From Rhodoblastus sp964425315 (GTDB taxonomy: Bacteria; Pseudomonadota; Alphaproteobacteria; Rhizobiales; Beijerinckiaceae), in assembly GCA_964425315.1 (NCBI GenBank), contig CAYRNB010000026.1, forward strand, positions 1-39,729: 39,729 nucleotides of DNA. Direction: 5' to 3'. Each line of letters opens with the position of its first letter. The first letter of the stretch is position 1. The translations under genes were made by a program, and so were the position numbers. Under the pieces are notes generated by a model. It saw only the letters and a program-made list of their open reading frames with translations, did not search any database and was not told the DNA's origin. Shown in pieces: positions 7,737 to 15,456 of this stretch.

Positions 7737-7946
7737 GATCGCCCCCTACAAGTTGCCTGCAAAAAAGGCAAATCGCCTAAATACTAACCTAAGGCGTCTG
7801 AATCTTTAATTTAGAATAACCATAATATTCACGATTCGTCAGCGCGGTTTATTGTCGCAACCCTCAATCTTACGTATTTTTGCCGCCAAATCGCCATTTT
7901 TACCGCGGCTCTGGCCGCGCCGGCGTGCTCGGGCTAAAACCGCCGC

Positions 7947-9125
7947 ATGACTCATGCCGCCTTCAGCGACTCTCCTGCTAGCGCGCGAAAAATCGCGCGA
8001 GTCGTTCTGGCGGATTTCCGCTCCTACGCGTCGCTCGACCTGCGCGTTTCTTCGCGCCTCGTCGCCTTGGCGGGCGACAATGGCGCGGGCAAGACCAATC
8101 TCCTCGAGGCCTTGTCGCTTTTCACGCCGGGACGCGGGCTGCGGCGCGCCGAATTGGCCGAAATGGCGCGTGAAGGCGGCAGCGGCGGCTTCGCCGTCTC
8201 GCTGGAAATCGCCGGCGAGGCCGGCGGTTTGCTGCAGATGGGAACAGGCGTCGAAATCTGCGACGGCGTCGCTCAGCGCAAATTCCGCCTCGACCGCGAA
8301 CCGATCGCTTCGTCGCGGGCCTTCGCCGACCATTTGCGCATCGTCTGGCTCACCCCGGCCATGGACGGTCTTTTTGCCGGGCCGGCGGGCGAGCGGCGGC
8401 GCTTTCTCGACCGGCTGGTGCTGGCGGTCGATTCGGAGCACGGGGCGCGGGTCAACGCCATGGAGCGCGCCTTGCGCAATCGCAACCGGCTGTTGGAGGA
8501 AAGGCGCTCCGAAAAAATCTGGCTCGACGCGGCCGAACGCGAAATCGCCGAACTGGGCGTGGCGGTCGCCGCGGCGCGGCGCGAGACGGTCGAGCGCCTC
8601 GCCGCTTTGATAGCCGCCGGGCGCGAGGAAAATTCCACTTTTCCCTGGGCGGAAATCGCGCTCGATGGCGAAATCGACCGTCTGCTCGCCGAGCGTCCCG
8701 CTCTTGAGGCGGAGGATTTGTTTCGCGCTCTGCTGCGCGAAAACCGCGCCCGCGACGCTGCCGCGGGCCGCACGCTGACTGGCCCGCAGGCCAGCGATTT
8801 TTGCGTGCGCCACGGGCCGAAGCAATGCGAGGCCCGCCGCGCCTCGACCGGCGAGCAGAAGGCGCTGCTGGTCGGCCTCGTCCTCGCCCATGCGCGGCTC
8901 GTCGCGACGATGAGCGGCATGGCGCCGCTGGTCCTGCTCGACGAAATCGCCGCCCATTTCGACGCGGCGCGCCGGCGCGCCCTGTTCGACGCGCTCGCCG
9001 CGCTCGGCGGCCAGGTCTGGATGAGCGGGGCGGACGAGCAAATCTTCGACGATCTGCGCGGCCGCGCCGATATTTTCGCTGTCGCCGAGGGACGCCTGAG
9101 GCCGATCGCGACGGAGGCGGCATGA
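7947..9125 (+). CDS. recF: DNA replication and repair protein RecF
   Basis: RecF is an SMC-like ATPase that, with RecO and RecR, loads RecA at single-strand gaps. The 392-residue protein has the N-terminal DFRSYASLDL strand, Walker A GDNGAGKT at 43-50, the ABC-type signature STGEQKALL near 290 and Walker B LVLLDEIAAHFD near 325. Its length is normal. The ribosome binding site is weak. It overlaps recQ by ATGA, so the two are probably translated together. recR is also in this window, about 9 kb away. recF is not next to dnaA/dnaN here, at least within the visible sequence. Confidence 0.95.
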   Translation: MTHAAFSDSPASARKIARVVLADFRSYASLDLRVSSRLVALAGDNGAGKTNLLEALSLFTPGRGLRRAELAEMAREGGSGGFAVSLEIAGEAGGLLQMGTGVEICDGVAQRKFRLDREPIASSRAFADHLRIVWLTPAMDGLFAGPAGERRRFLDRLVLAVDSEHGARVNAMERALRNRNRLLEERRSEKIWLDAAEREIAELGVAVAAARRETVERLAALIAAGREENSTFPWAEIALDGEIDRLLAERPALEAEDLFRALLRENRARDAAAGRTLTGPQASDFCVRHGPKQCEARRASTGEQKALLVGLVLAHARLVATMSGMAPLVLLDEIAAHFDAARRRALFDALAALGGQVWMSGADEQIFDDLRGRADIFAVAEGRLRPIATEAA

Positions 9126-10939
9126 GCGAGCTTCTTCAGGCCCGCGGCCTGCTCAAAAAAATCTTCGGCTTCGACGATTTTCGTCCCGGCCAGCAGGAGA
9201 TCGTCGAAGCGGTTCTCGCCGGCGACCCGGTTCTCGCCGTCATGCCGACCGGCAGCGGCAAGAGCCTGTGCTATCAATTGCCGGCCCTGCTCGGCGAGGG
9301 CCTGACCCTTGTCGTCTCGCCGCTCATCGCCCTGATGCGCGACCAGGTCGGCCAGATGCAGGCGCTCGGCCTTGCCGCCGCGACCCTCAATTCCATGACC
9401 GGCGAGGCCGAGGCGCATGACGCCTGGGCGCGAATTCGCTCGGGCGCGCTGAAATTATTGTTTCTTTCGCCGGAACGGCTGGCCATGCCCGGCCTGATCG
9501 AGGCTTTGGCCGGGGTTCGGGTCGCGCGCGTCGCGGTGGACGAAGCCCATTGCATCTGCCAGTGGGGCCATGACTTCCGCCCCGAATATCGCATGATCCG
9601 CGAGAGTGTGGAAAAGCTCGGCCGTCCGCAGACCATCGCCTTCACCGCCACCGCCGACCGCGCCATGCGCGCCGAAATCGTCGAACGCCTGTTCGCCAAA
9701 AAGCCGAAAATCTTCGTCCATTCCTTCGATCGGCCCAATATTGCGCTGAATTTCGCCCCAAAAGACCAGCCGCGCCGGCAATTGCAGCGTTTTCTCCAGC
9801 CCAGGCGGGGCCAGAGCGGCATCGTCTATTGCGCCTCGCGCGCTGGGACGGAAAGGCTGGCGGGCTATTTCGCCGACCAGGGTTTTGAGGCGGTCGTCTA
9901 TCACGCCGGCCTCGATCAGGCGCGGCGCAACGCCAATCAGGACCGCTTTTTGCGCGAAGATGGGATTGTCGCTTTCGCGACCACCGCCTTCGGCATGGGG
10001 GTGAACAAGCCGGATGTCCGTTTCGTCGTCCATGCCGACATGCCCTCCAGCATCGAGGCCTATTATCAGGAAATCGGCCGCGCCGGGCGCGACGGACTGC
10101 CCGCCGCCGCCTACACGCTTTACGGTCTCGACGACATGGCCCTGCGCCGCCGCCAGATCGACGAAAAGGACGTTTCCGACGAGCGCCGGCGCTTCGAGCA
10201 TCTGCGCTTTTCGGCGCTTGCCGCGCTTTGCGAGGCCGCCTCCTGCCGGCGCCAGACTCTTCTCGCCTATTTCAACGAAACGGCCGGCGCTTGCGGATCC
10301 TGCGACGTCTGCCTGGGACAAGTCGCGCTGCGCGACGGCACGATCGAGGCGCAAAAGGCGCTTGCCGCCGTCTATCGCACCGGCCAGAGATTCGGCGCCG
10401 GCTATCTGTCGGAGCTGCTGGTCGGCGCAAAGAGCGAAGCCTTGCTCCGCAACGGCCATGACCGACTGAAGACGTTCGGCGTCGGCGCGGACCGCGGCAA
10501 ACGGGAATGGGCCTCGACCTTTCGCCAGCTTTTCGCGGCGAACGCCCTGCGCAGCGCCAGCGCCGAACATGGCGGCTTCGCCCTGACCGAAAAAGGCGAG
10601 GAAATTATGCGCGGCAGGCGAAATTTCGCCCTGCGCGATGATCCAAAACCGGAAAAACCCGCCGGGAAAGGGACGCGCCGTTCGCGTCCTGCGCCCGGAG
10701 AAGTGAGCGACGGGCCGGAAAGGCGGATTTTTGAAGCCTTGCGCAAATTGCGGCGGGAACTCGCCGAGGAACAGGGGATCGCCGCCTATATGGTCTTCGC
10801 CGACCGGACGCTTCTGGAAATGGCCGAACGCAAACCGGCGACGCTCGACGAATTGCGCGGGATTTACGGTGTCGGCGAGCGCAAGCTCTCCGCCTATGGC
10901 GAGATTTTTCTGGAGGCGATCACCCAGACCTGCGCGTGA
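9122..10939 (+). CDS. recQ: ATP-dependent DNA helicase RecQ
   Basis: RecQ is a 3'-5' superfamily 2 helicase that acts with the RecF pathway. The 605-residue product has Walker A MPTGSGKS at 41-48, the DEAH box in VDEAHCICQWGHDFRP, motif VI in QEIGRAGRDG, an RQC zinc site (CEAASCRR then CGSCDVC) and a C-terminal HRDC domain (LRKLRRELAEEQGIAAYMVFAD). ATG 9122 overlaps the recF stop as ATGA; the frame runs open upstream to 8801 but that part is inside recF. Six bases after the stop the sequence enters the first assembly gap, so its terminator is not visible. Confidence 0.95.
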   Translation: MSELLQARGLLKKIFGFDDFRPGQQEIVEAVLAGDPVLAVMPTGSGKSLCYQLPALLGEGLTLVVSPLIALMRDQVGQMQALGLAAATLNSMTGEAEAHDAWARIRSGALKLLFLSPERLAMPGLIEALAGVRVARVAVDEAHCICQWGHDFRPEYRMIRESVEKLGRPQTIAFTATADRAMRAEIVERLFAKKPKIFVHSFDRPNIALNFAPKDQPRRQLQRFLQPRRGQSGIVYCASRAGTERLAGYFADQGFEAVVYHAGLDQARRNANQDRFLREDGIVAFATTAFGMGVNKPDVRFVVHADMPSSIEAYYQEIGRAGRDGLPAAAYTLYGLDDMALRRRQIDEKDVSDERRRFEHLRFSALAALCEAASCRRQTLLAYFNETAGACGSCDVCLGQVALRDGTIEAQKALAAVYRTGQRFGAGYLSELLVGAKSEALLRNGHDRLKTFGVGADRGKREWASTFRQLFAANALRSASAEHGGFALTEKGEEIMRGRRNFALRDDPKPEKPAGKGTRRSRPAPGEVSDGPERRIFEALRKLRRELAEEQGIAAYMVFADRTLLEMAERKPATLDELRGIYGVGERKLSAYGEIFLEAITQTCA

Positions 10940-10945
10940 ATACGC

Positions 10946-11045
10946 NNNNNNNNNNNNNNNNNNNNNNNNNNNNNNNNNNNNNNNNNNNNNNNNNNNNNNN
11001 NNNNNNNNNNNNNNNNNNNNNNNNNNNNNNNNNNNNNNNNNNNNN
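10946..11045. other. Assembly gap (100 N)
   Basis: Exactly 100 unknown bases lie between the recQ end and the DUF1150 gene end. The round size suggests a scaffold placeholder of unknown true length. No recognisable gene is cut, but a whole gene could be missing. Confidence 0.98.
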
Positions 11046-11057
11046 GAGGGCGAGGGT

Positions 11058-11324
11058 TCAGTGAACGCTCACCGTCCCGAGTTCATGTTCCCAGGCGCTG
11101 GCGACCGCGGCGTCCTTGCTGTCGGCGAGGACGATCGGCGCGCCATCGGCGCCGAGCAGGGCGAAAAGCTGCATGCCGGGCTTGAGGCCGCGAACCTGCG
11201 GGAACAGGGCCTCCGCCTCCTCGGATTTCATCGCCTTGACATAGGCGATCGCGCCCTGGCCGAGATGGGCGAACTGGTCGGCGGTCATACCGCCAGGATC
11301 GAAAACTTCATGCTGCATCGTCAT
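11058..11324 (-). CDS. DUF1150 family protein
   Basis: The 88-residue protein fits DUF1150, a family of small alphaproteobacterial proteins usually found beside a small heat-shock protein gene, as here. Typical features are GQGAIAYVKAM near residue 27 and a C-terminal ADGAPIVLADSKDAAVASAWEH. ATG 11324 is preferred because AAAGGG sits eight bases upstream; an in-frame GTG at 11333 would lie on that ribosome binding site. The gene follows hsp20 by 59 bases on the same strand and is probably co-transcribed and heat-regulated. Its function is unknown; a link to protein quality control is inference from context. Confidence 0.87.
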   Translation of the reverse strand: MTMQHEVFDPGGMTADQFAHLGQGAIAYVKAMKSEEAEALFPQVRGLKPGMQLFALLGADGAPIVLADSKDAAVASAWEHELGTVSVH

Positions 11325-11383
11325 GGTCTTCACCCTTTCTGCGCTCTCCTAAAGAGACGCGCCAAGCCGTGCGGACTTTTCGT

Positions 11384-11812
11384 TCAGCTCCGCACTGTGA
11401 TCTCAATATTCTTAACAATCCGCTCCAGTTCGGGGCGGACGAGATCGACCGACAAGAGTCCGTCGGTCAGGTCGGCGCCGAGCACCTGCATCCCCTCGGC
11501 GAGGAGGAAGCAGCGCTGGAACTGCCGCGCGGCAATGCCGCGATGCAGGAATTGCCGTTCCCTGTCGTCCTGCTGCCGGCCGCGGATGACCAATTGCCCC
11601 TCTTCGAGCGTGATGGACAATTGATCGCGGCTGAAGCCGGCGACGGCGAGGGTGATGCGCAAGCGCTCGGGCGCGTCGCCGTCGCGCGCGATGCGCTCGA
11701 TATTGTATGGCGGATAGCCGTCCGGCGCGGCGCGGCTTACCCTCTCAAGCGCCTTTTCGATCTCGTCGAAGCCCAGCAAAAAGGGCGAATTCATAAAAGG
11801 TGGACGCGACAT
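11384..11812 (-). CDS. Small heat-shock protein (Hsp20 / alpha-crystallin family)
   Basis: Small heat-shock proteins form oligomers that hold unfolding proteins for refolding by DnaK/ClpB. The 142-residue protein has a short N-terminal arm (SPFLLGFDEIEKALERV), the alpha-crystallin domain from YPPYNIER to about residue 130 with FSRDQLSITLEEGQLVIRG, and the characteristic FQRCFLLAEGMQV-ADLTDGLL segment. ATG 11812 has GAAAGGG nine to ten bases upstream; the inner ATG 11794 has no ribosome binding site. A sigma-32-type promoter and a hairpin that pairs with the ribosome binding site lie directly upstream. DUF1150 follows. The open frame extends far upstream but that part is a shadow of the dehydrogenase gene. 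Confidence 0.93.
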   Translation of the reverse strand: MSRPPFMNSPFLLGFDEIEKALERVSRAAPDGYPPYNIERIARDGDAPERLRITLAVAGFSRDQLSITLEEGQLVIRGRQQDDRERQFLHRGIAARQFQRCFLLAEGMQVLGADLTDGLLSVDLVRPELERIVKNIEITVRS

Positions 11813-11820
11813 TTCTCGAA

Positions 11821-11852
11821 GCCCTTTCAGGCGCCTCGTTGACAAAGAGGGC
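11821..11852 (-). promoter_or_regulatory. Hairpin sequestering the hsp20 ribosome binding site (possible RNA thermometer)
   Basis: On the minus strand GCCCTCTTT (11852-11844) can pair with GAAAGGGC (11828-11821), which contains the ribosome binding site, as eight pairs with one bulged C and a 15-base loop. A single bulge in the anti-Shine-Dalgarno strand is the design known from ROSE-type thermometers of rhizobial heat-shock genes. The match is to the principle, not to the ROSE consensus sequence. Confidence 0.5.
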
Positions 11853-11886
11853 CCGGAGCGCCCCCGCGGCTCTCGCCGTAGGTTCG

Positions 11887-11915
11887 ATATGGCGTCGTAT
11901 TTTCGGCTTTGCAAG
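11887..11915 (-). promoter_or_regulatory. Predicted sigma-32 (RpoH) promoter of hsp20
   Basis: The minus strand reads CTTGCA (11915-11910), a 17-base spacer and CCATAT (11892-11887). This fits the heat-shock promoter pattern of alphaproteobacteria (CTTG, 17-18 bases, C-C/T-ATAT). The start would fall near 11880, giving a leader of about 68 bases that includes the hairpin over the ribosome binding site. Confidence 0.62.
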
Positions 11916-11928
11916 GGCGCGGCGGCGC

Positions 11929-12924
11929 TCACAGCATGGAGGGCAGGACGCGGTCCGGCGGCCGGTGGCCGTCCATGAAAGTCTTCACATTGATGATGAC
12001 TTTCTCGCCCATGTCGATGCGGCCTTCGAGCGTCGCCGAGCCCATGTGAGGCAGGAGGGTCACCTTGCCGGCGGAGGCGAGTTTCAGCAGTTTGGGCGAA
12101 ATCGCCGGTTCGTGTTCGAACACATCGAGGCCGGCGCCGGCGAGTTCGCCTGCCTCCAGCATGCGGATCAGCGCGTTCTGGTCGATGACCTCGCCGCGCG
12201 CCGTATTCACCACAATCGCCCCGGAATGGAGATGTTTCAGACGCCGCGCCGACAAGAGATGGAAGGTCGCCGGCGTGTGCGGGCAATTGACCGAGACGAT
12301 GTCCATTCGCGCCAGCATCTGGTCGACCGAATCGAAATAGGTCGCGCCGAGCTCCTGTTCGATCGAGGCGGCGACGCGGCGGCGGTTGTGATAGGCGATC
12401 GACAGGCCGAACGCCTTGGCGCGCCGGGCCAGCGCCTGGCCGATTCGGCCCATGCCGACAATCCCCAGCTTTTTGCCGGTGATGCGCCGGCCGAGCATCC
12501 AGGTCGGCGACCAGCCTTTCCAGCTTCCGTCCACGGCGGCATGGGCGCCTTCGACGATTCGGCGCGCCACGGCGAGAATGAGGCCCATGGTCATGTCGGC
12601 CGTATCCTCGGTGAGGACGCCGGGCGTGTTGGTGACGGTGATTCCGCGCCGCAGCGCCGAGGTGACGTCGATATTGTCCACACCATTGCCGAAATTGGCG
12701 ATCAGCTTCAAATTCTCGCCGGCATGGGCGATCAGGCCGGAATCGATGCGGTCGGTGACGGTCGGGACCAGCACGTCGGCGGCGCGGATAGCCTCGGCCA
12801 GTTCCGCTTGGCTCATCGGCCGGTCGGTCTCGTTGAAACGGGCGTCGAACAATTCGCGCATGCGCGCTTCGACGGGGTCGGGAAGCTTGCGGGTGACGAT
12901 GACGAGCGGATTGGTTTTGCTCAT
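11929..12924 (-). CDS. D-isomer-specific 2-hydroxyacid dehydrogenase (glyoxylate reductase type)
   Basis: These NAD(P)H enzymes interconvert 2-keto and D-2-hydroxy acids; the closest match in character is glyoxylate/hydroxypyruvate reductase (D-glycerate dehydrogenase). The 331-residue protein has the N-terminal substrate lobe VIVTRKLPDPVEARM, the NAD-binding GIVGMGRIGQALARRAKAF near 150-168, the catalytic Arg in NTARGEVID, Glu in FEHEPAI and His in PHMGSAT. ATG 12924 matches the usual family start (MSKTNPLVIVTRK); GGAGG is 13 bases upstream and an in-frame GTG 12933 is possible. In a methylotroph it could serve the serine cycle, but that is inference. An FNR-like box lies about 125 bases upstream. 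Confidence 0.87.
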   Translation of the reverse strand: MSKTNPLVIVTRKLPDPVEARMRELFDARFNETDRPMSQAELAEAIRAADVLVPTVTDRIDSGLIAHAGENLKLIANFGNGVDNIDVTSALRRGITVTNTPGVLTEDTADMTMGLILAVARRIVEGAHAAVDGSWKGWSPTWMLGRRITGKKLGIVGMGRIGQALARRAKAFGLSIAYHNRRRVAASIEQELGATYFDSVDQMLARMDIVSVNCPHTPATFHLLSARRLKHLHSGAIVVNTARGEVIDQNALIRMLEAGELAGAGLDVFEHEPAISPKLLKLASAGKVTLLPHMGSATLEGRIDMGEKVIINVKTFMDGHRPPDRVLPSML

Positions 12925-13042
12925 GACTTCCACGTTTCCTCCGGTCCGTTCGAAAAAAGCGGCCGATTGTCTCGGCGCGCTCTTCGCCGTCCGGACGGCG
13001 CCGGTTTTCACCGGTCATTAACGATCTTCGGGCGACAAATGA

Positions 13043-13056
13043 TTGACGACGATCAA
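13043..13056. promoter_or_regulatory. FNR/FixK-like box between divergent genes
   Basis: TTGACGACGATCAA fits TTGAT-N4-ATCAA at nine of ten positions. Toward the dehydrogenase, the minus strand shows GTTAAT at 13022-13017 as a possible -10, putting the box centre near -40, close to the class II position. Toward the SH3 gene the -10 is unclear. No flanking gene is a standard FNR target, so this is tentative. Confidence 0.4.
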
Positions 13057-13157
13057 ACGCGCTTCCCGTCTCCCCCCTGCTTCCTAACAGATGCCTTGGC
13101 AAAAACAAGAATGGCAGGAGGGTTTCGCCGCGCCGGCGCGGCGGGCGCGACCAACGG

Positions 13158-13739
13158 ATGAAAGACGGCGAAATGACGATCGGGCCGCAAAATTCCTTTT
13201 CATCAACCGAGCGCTGCGGACGGCGGTTTTTGGCGGCGGCGGCGCTTGTCGGCGCAAGCCTTTGTTTCGGCGTTTGCTCCGCCGCGGCTCAGGAGACGGT
13301 CGGACGTGTGACCGGCCTGCCGGTGCCGCGCTACGTTAGTCTTAAGGCGGATCGAGTCAATTTACGCCAGGGCCCGTCGCGGGCCCACGCCACCAAATGG
13401 ATTTATCAGCGCGCCGGCCTGCCGGTGGAGGTCACCGCCGAATTCGAAAACTGGCGGCGCATCCGCGATTCCGATGGCACGGTGGGCTGGGTCCTGCATT
13501 CGCTGCTCTCGGGTAAGCGCACGGCCTTGGTCGAGCCGTGGAAGAAGAAGGCGCCGGCGCTGCCGCTTTATTCGCAGCCGAAGAAAACCTCCGCCATTAC
13601 CGCGAAACTCGAGCCGGGCGTCCTCGCCAATGTCAAGCATTGCGACGGAACCTGGTGCCGCATCGCTGGCCACGGTTTCGACGGCTATATGAAACAAGTC
13701 CATCTCTGGGGCGTCTATCCCGGCGAGAAGGTGAATTAA
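13158..13739 (+). CDS. Exported SH3-domain protein
   Basis: The 193-residue protein has a hydrophobic signal segment (RRFLAAAALVGASLCFGVC, cleavage near SAAAQ) after a rather long N-terminus. Two bacterial SH3-type units follow: one from YVSLKADRVNLRQGPS to VGWVLHSLLSG, with the classical VNLRxGPSxxxxxxW start, and a second from about residue 128 (LPLYSQPKKTSAI to GYMKQVHLWGVYPGE). Such domains usually bind peptidoglycan or cell-wall peptides in the periplasm, and the family is common in Rhizobiales. The start is uncertain: ATG 13158 is listed, while ATG 13173 gives a more usual signal-peptide length. It is divergent from the dehydrogenase gene. Confidence 0.82.
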   Translation: MKDGEMTIGPQNSFSSTERCGRRFLAAAALVGASLCFGVCSAAAQETVGRVTGLPVPRYVSLKADRVNLRQGPSRAHATKWIYQRAGLPVEVTAEFENWRRIRDSDGTVGWVLHSLLSGKRTALVEPWKKKAPALPLYSQPKKTSAITAKLEPGVLANVKHCDGTWCRIAGHGFDGYMKQVHLWGVYPGEKVN

Positions 13740-13973
13740 GCTCTGGAACGCCGGCGTCGACCGATAGAAGACGATCGCGGGTTGGGCCGCCGACGGCTCG
13801 AAGCCCTCGCTCAAAGTCTTCCCTCACCCCTTCGATCATCTTCCTGACCGAATCTCATCGGGCGACCGTTCAATCAATGCGATCAATTTAAATTAAGAGC
13901 GAAAAAGTCTATTTGTAGATACTCATTAGACTGGCGCTGGCTGTGCAGGACATCATTTCGGAAGGCCGAGAAT

Positions 13974-14214
13974 GTGAAGCCAATTCGCTCACGAAGGATT
14001 GTCGCTCTATTCTGCCTGCAACTTTGCATGGTTCTGCCCAGCGAAGCACAGGCGTTTCATGTCGATGGCTTCTGGAGCGGCATGTCCACGCAGCAATTTG
14101 TCTTCGTGGCGCATGCTCACGGCTTGATGGCGCGGCCTGGCGCCGGCGGTTATTGGTATCTCGGCGCGGCCTATCCGCCGCGTCTGCTGAGTAAGGTCGG
14201 ATTTTGCGGGAACA
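13974..14214 (+). CDS. Exported protein of unknown function, 3' part lost in gap
   Basis: A GTG start (13974) with GGAAGG eight bases upstream opens a frame of 80 codons that runs into the second assembly gap. The N-terminus is a signal peptide (basic MKPIRSRR, hydrophobic core, SEAQA cleavage). The visible mature part (FHVDGFWSGMSTQQFVFVAHAHGL onward) is rich in aromatic and glycine residues and I do not recognise it. Joining it to the reading frame after the gap is unlikely, because that side starts with what looks like another signal-peptide end. Confidence 0.5.
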
Positions 14215-14314
14215 NNNNNNNNNNNNNNNNNNNNNNNNNNNNNNNNNNNNNNNNNNNNNNNNNNNNNNNNNNNNNNNNNNNNNNNNNNNNNNNNNNNNNN
14301 NNNNNNNNNNNNNN
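14215..14314. other. Assembly gap (100 N)
   Basis: A placeholder of exactly 100 N. It removes the end of the exported protein gene on the left and the start of the cysteine-rich protein gene on the right. Confidence 0.98.
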
Positions 14315-14512
14315 TTCTCGGTTGCGACATTCAGCCCGGCAGCCCATGCGCTGCCGTCATTGCATTACTGCAGAGCCGATGCGGCGAGGCTTTGCAAAGG
14401 GATCCAGCCGGGCGGCGGCAGGATTATCAAATGCCTCAAAGCGCACGAAAACGACATAACCGTCGGCTGCGCAAAAGAGCTCAGGGCCCTGAAGGGGATG
14501 ATGAAGAAATAG
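14315..14512 (+). CDS. Cysteine-rich repeat protein, 5' end lost in gap
   Basis: The 65 visible codons end in a TAG-type stop at 14512. They begin with what looks like the end of a signal peptide (SVATFSPAAHA), followed by one complete unit of the Cys-rich repeat known from the Golgi glycoprotein/FGF-receptor-binding family (pattern C-x-D-x-x-x-x-C ... GGGRIIKCL ... C). The spacing of YCRADAARLC, KCLKAH and VGCAKEL fits. Bacterial members are small periplasmic proteins of unknown function, with disulfides expected. The start codon must lie inside the gap. Confidence 0.65.
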   Translation, partial: FSVATFSPAAHALPSLHYCRADAARLCKGIQPGGGRIIKCLKAHENDITVGCAKELRALKGMMKK

Positions 14513-14718
14513 CAGCTTCTGCCCGAACGGAGTTGGTTTTCCCTGACAAGTTAGGCTTTTCGGGCGCGATCTGTGAATCGGCGACGTATTCGGTCGCCTA
14601 TCGGCATTGGAACCGGTCGCGAACATAAAAGGCGATCGGATCAAACTCTGTCGCCGGTTCACCTAGGCAGGTTGTGACGCCCAAGACCCCCAGGCGGCGC
14701 GCCAGGAAGGGATTGGCG

Positions 14719-15456
14719 TCAATAATCCACGCCGATCAGATAAAGCCCCGCCGCCGGCGCCACTTGTCCGCAGCGGGCGCGCTCGCGCGAATCGAGCGCG
14801 GCGCGCAAATCCTCCGTGCTCCATTTTCCCGAGCCGACATGTTCCAGCGACCCGACCATGGAGCGCACCTGCCGGTGCAAAAAAGAGCGGGCGGAAGCGC
14901 GAATGTGGATTTCCTCGCCCAAACGCGAAACGTCCAGCCGGTCGAGGGTGCGAATGGGGCTTTCGGCCTGGCAATCGGCGTCGCGGAAGGTGGAGAAATC
15001 GTGCCGGCCGACCAGGATTTGCGCGGCGGCGTCCATCGCCTCGGCGTCGAGCTTGCGCTTCACCAGCCAGGCGCGGTTGGCGTCGAGGGCCAGCGGCGCG
15101 CGGCGGTTGGCGATGCGATAAAGATAATGCCGCGCTCTCGCCGAAAAGCGCGCGTCGAAATCGTCGGCGACCGCTTCCGCCACGACAATCGCCACGGGCG
15201 CCGGCCGCAAATGGGCGTTGAGCGCCTCGCGCAATTTGTCGCCGCGCCAGGGGCGCGACAGATCGACATGGCCGACCTGCGCCGTGGCGTGGACGCCGGC
15301 GTCGGTGCGCCCGGCGCCGCGCAGGCCTACGGGTTCGGGATCGAGTTTGGACAGCGCCGTCTCGATGATTTCCTGCACCGACAGCCCGTTCGCCTGGCGC
15401 TGCCAGCCGACGTAACCCGTCCCGTCATATTCGATGATCAGCTTATAGCGCGGCAT
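14719..15456 (-). CDS. truA: tRNA pseudouridine synthase A
   Basis: TruA converts uridines 38-40 of the anticodon stem-loop to pseudouridine. The 245-residue protein begins MPRYKLIIEYDGTGYVGWQR, carries catalytic Asp52 in GAGRTDAGVHA, and has FLHRQVRSMVGSL in its C-terminal half. It overlaps the end of fmt by 14 bases, so it is probably translationally coupled to it as the last gene of the def-fmt-truA unit. It converges with the broken cysteine-rich gene, 206 bases away, with no clear terminator between them. Confidence 0.95.
   Translation of the reverse strand: MPRYKLIIEYDGTGYVGWQRQANGLSVQEIIETALSKLDPEPVGLRGAGRTDAGVHATAQVGHVDLSRPWRGDKLREALNAHLRPAPVAIVVAEAVADDFDARFSARARHYLYRIANRRAPLALDANRAWLVKRKLDAEAMDAAAQILVGRHDFSTFRDADCQAESPIRTLDRLDVSRLGEEIHIRASARSFLHRQVRSMVGSLEHVGSGKWSTEDLRAALDSRERARCGQVAPAAGLYLIGVDY

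Noticed and set aside
9455..10570. A 371-codon minus-strand frame opposite recQ
   Set aside because: Antisense to RecQ helicase motifs, no ribosome binding site, no family resemblance.
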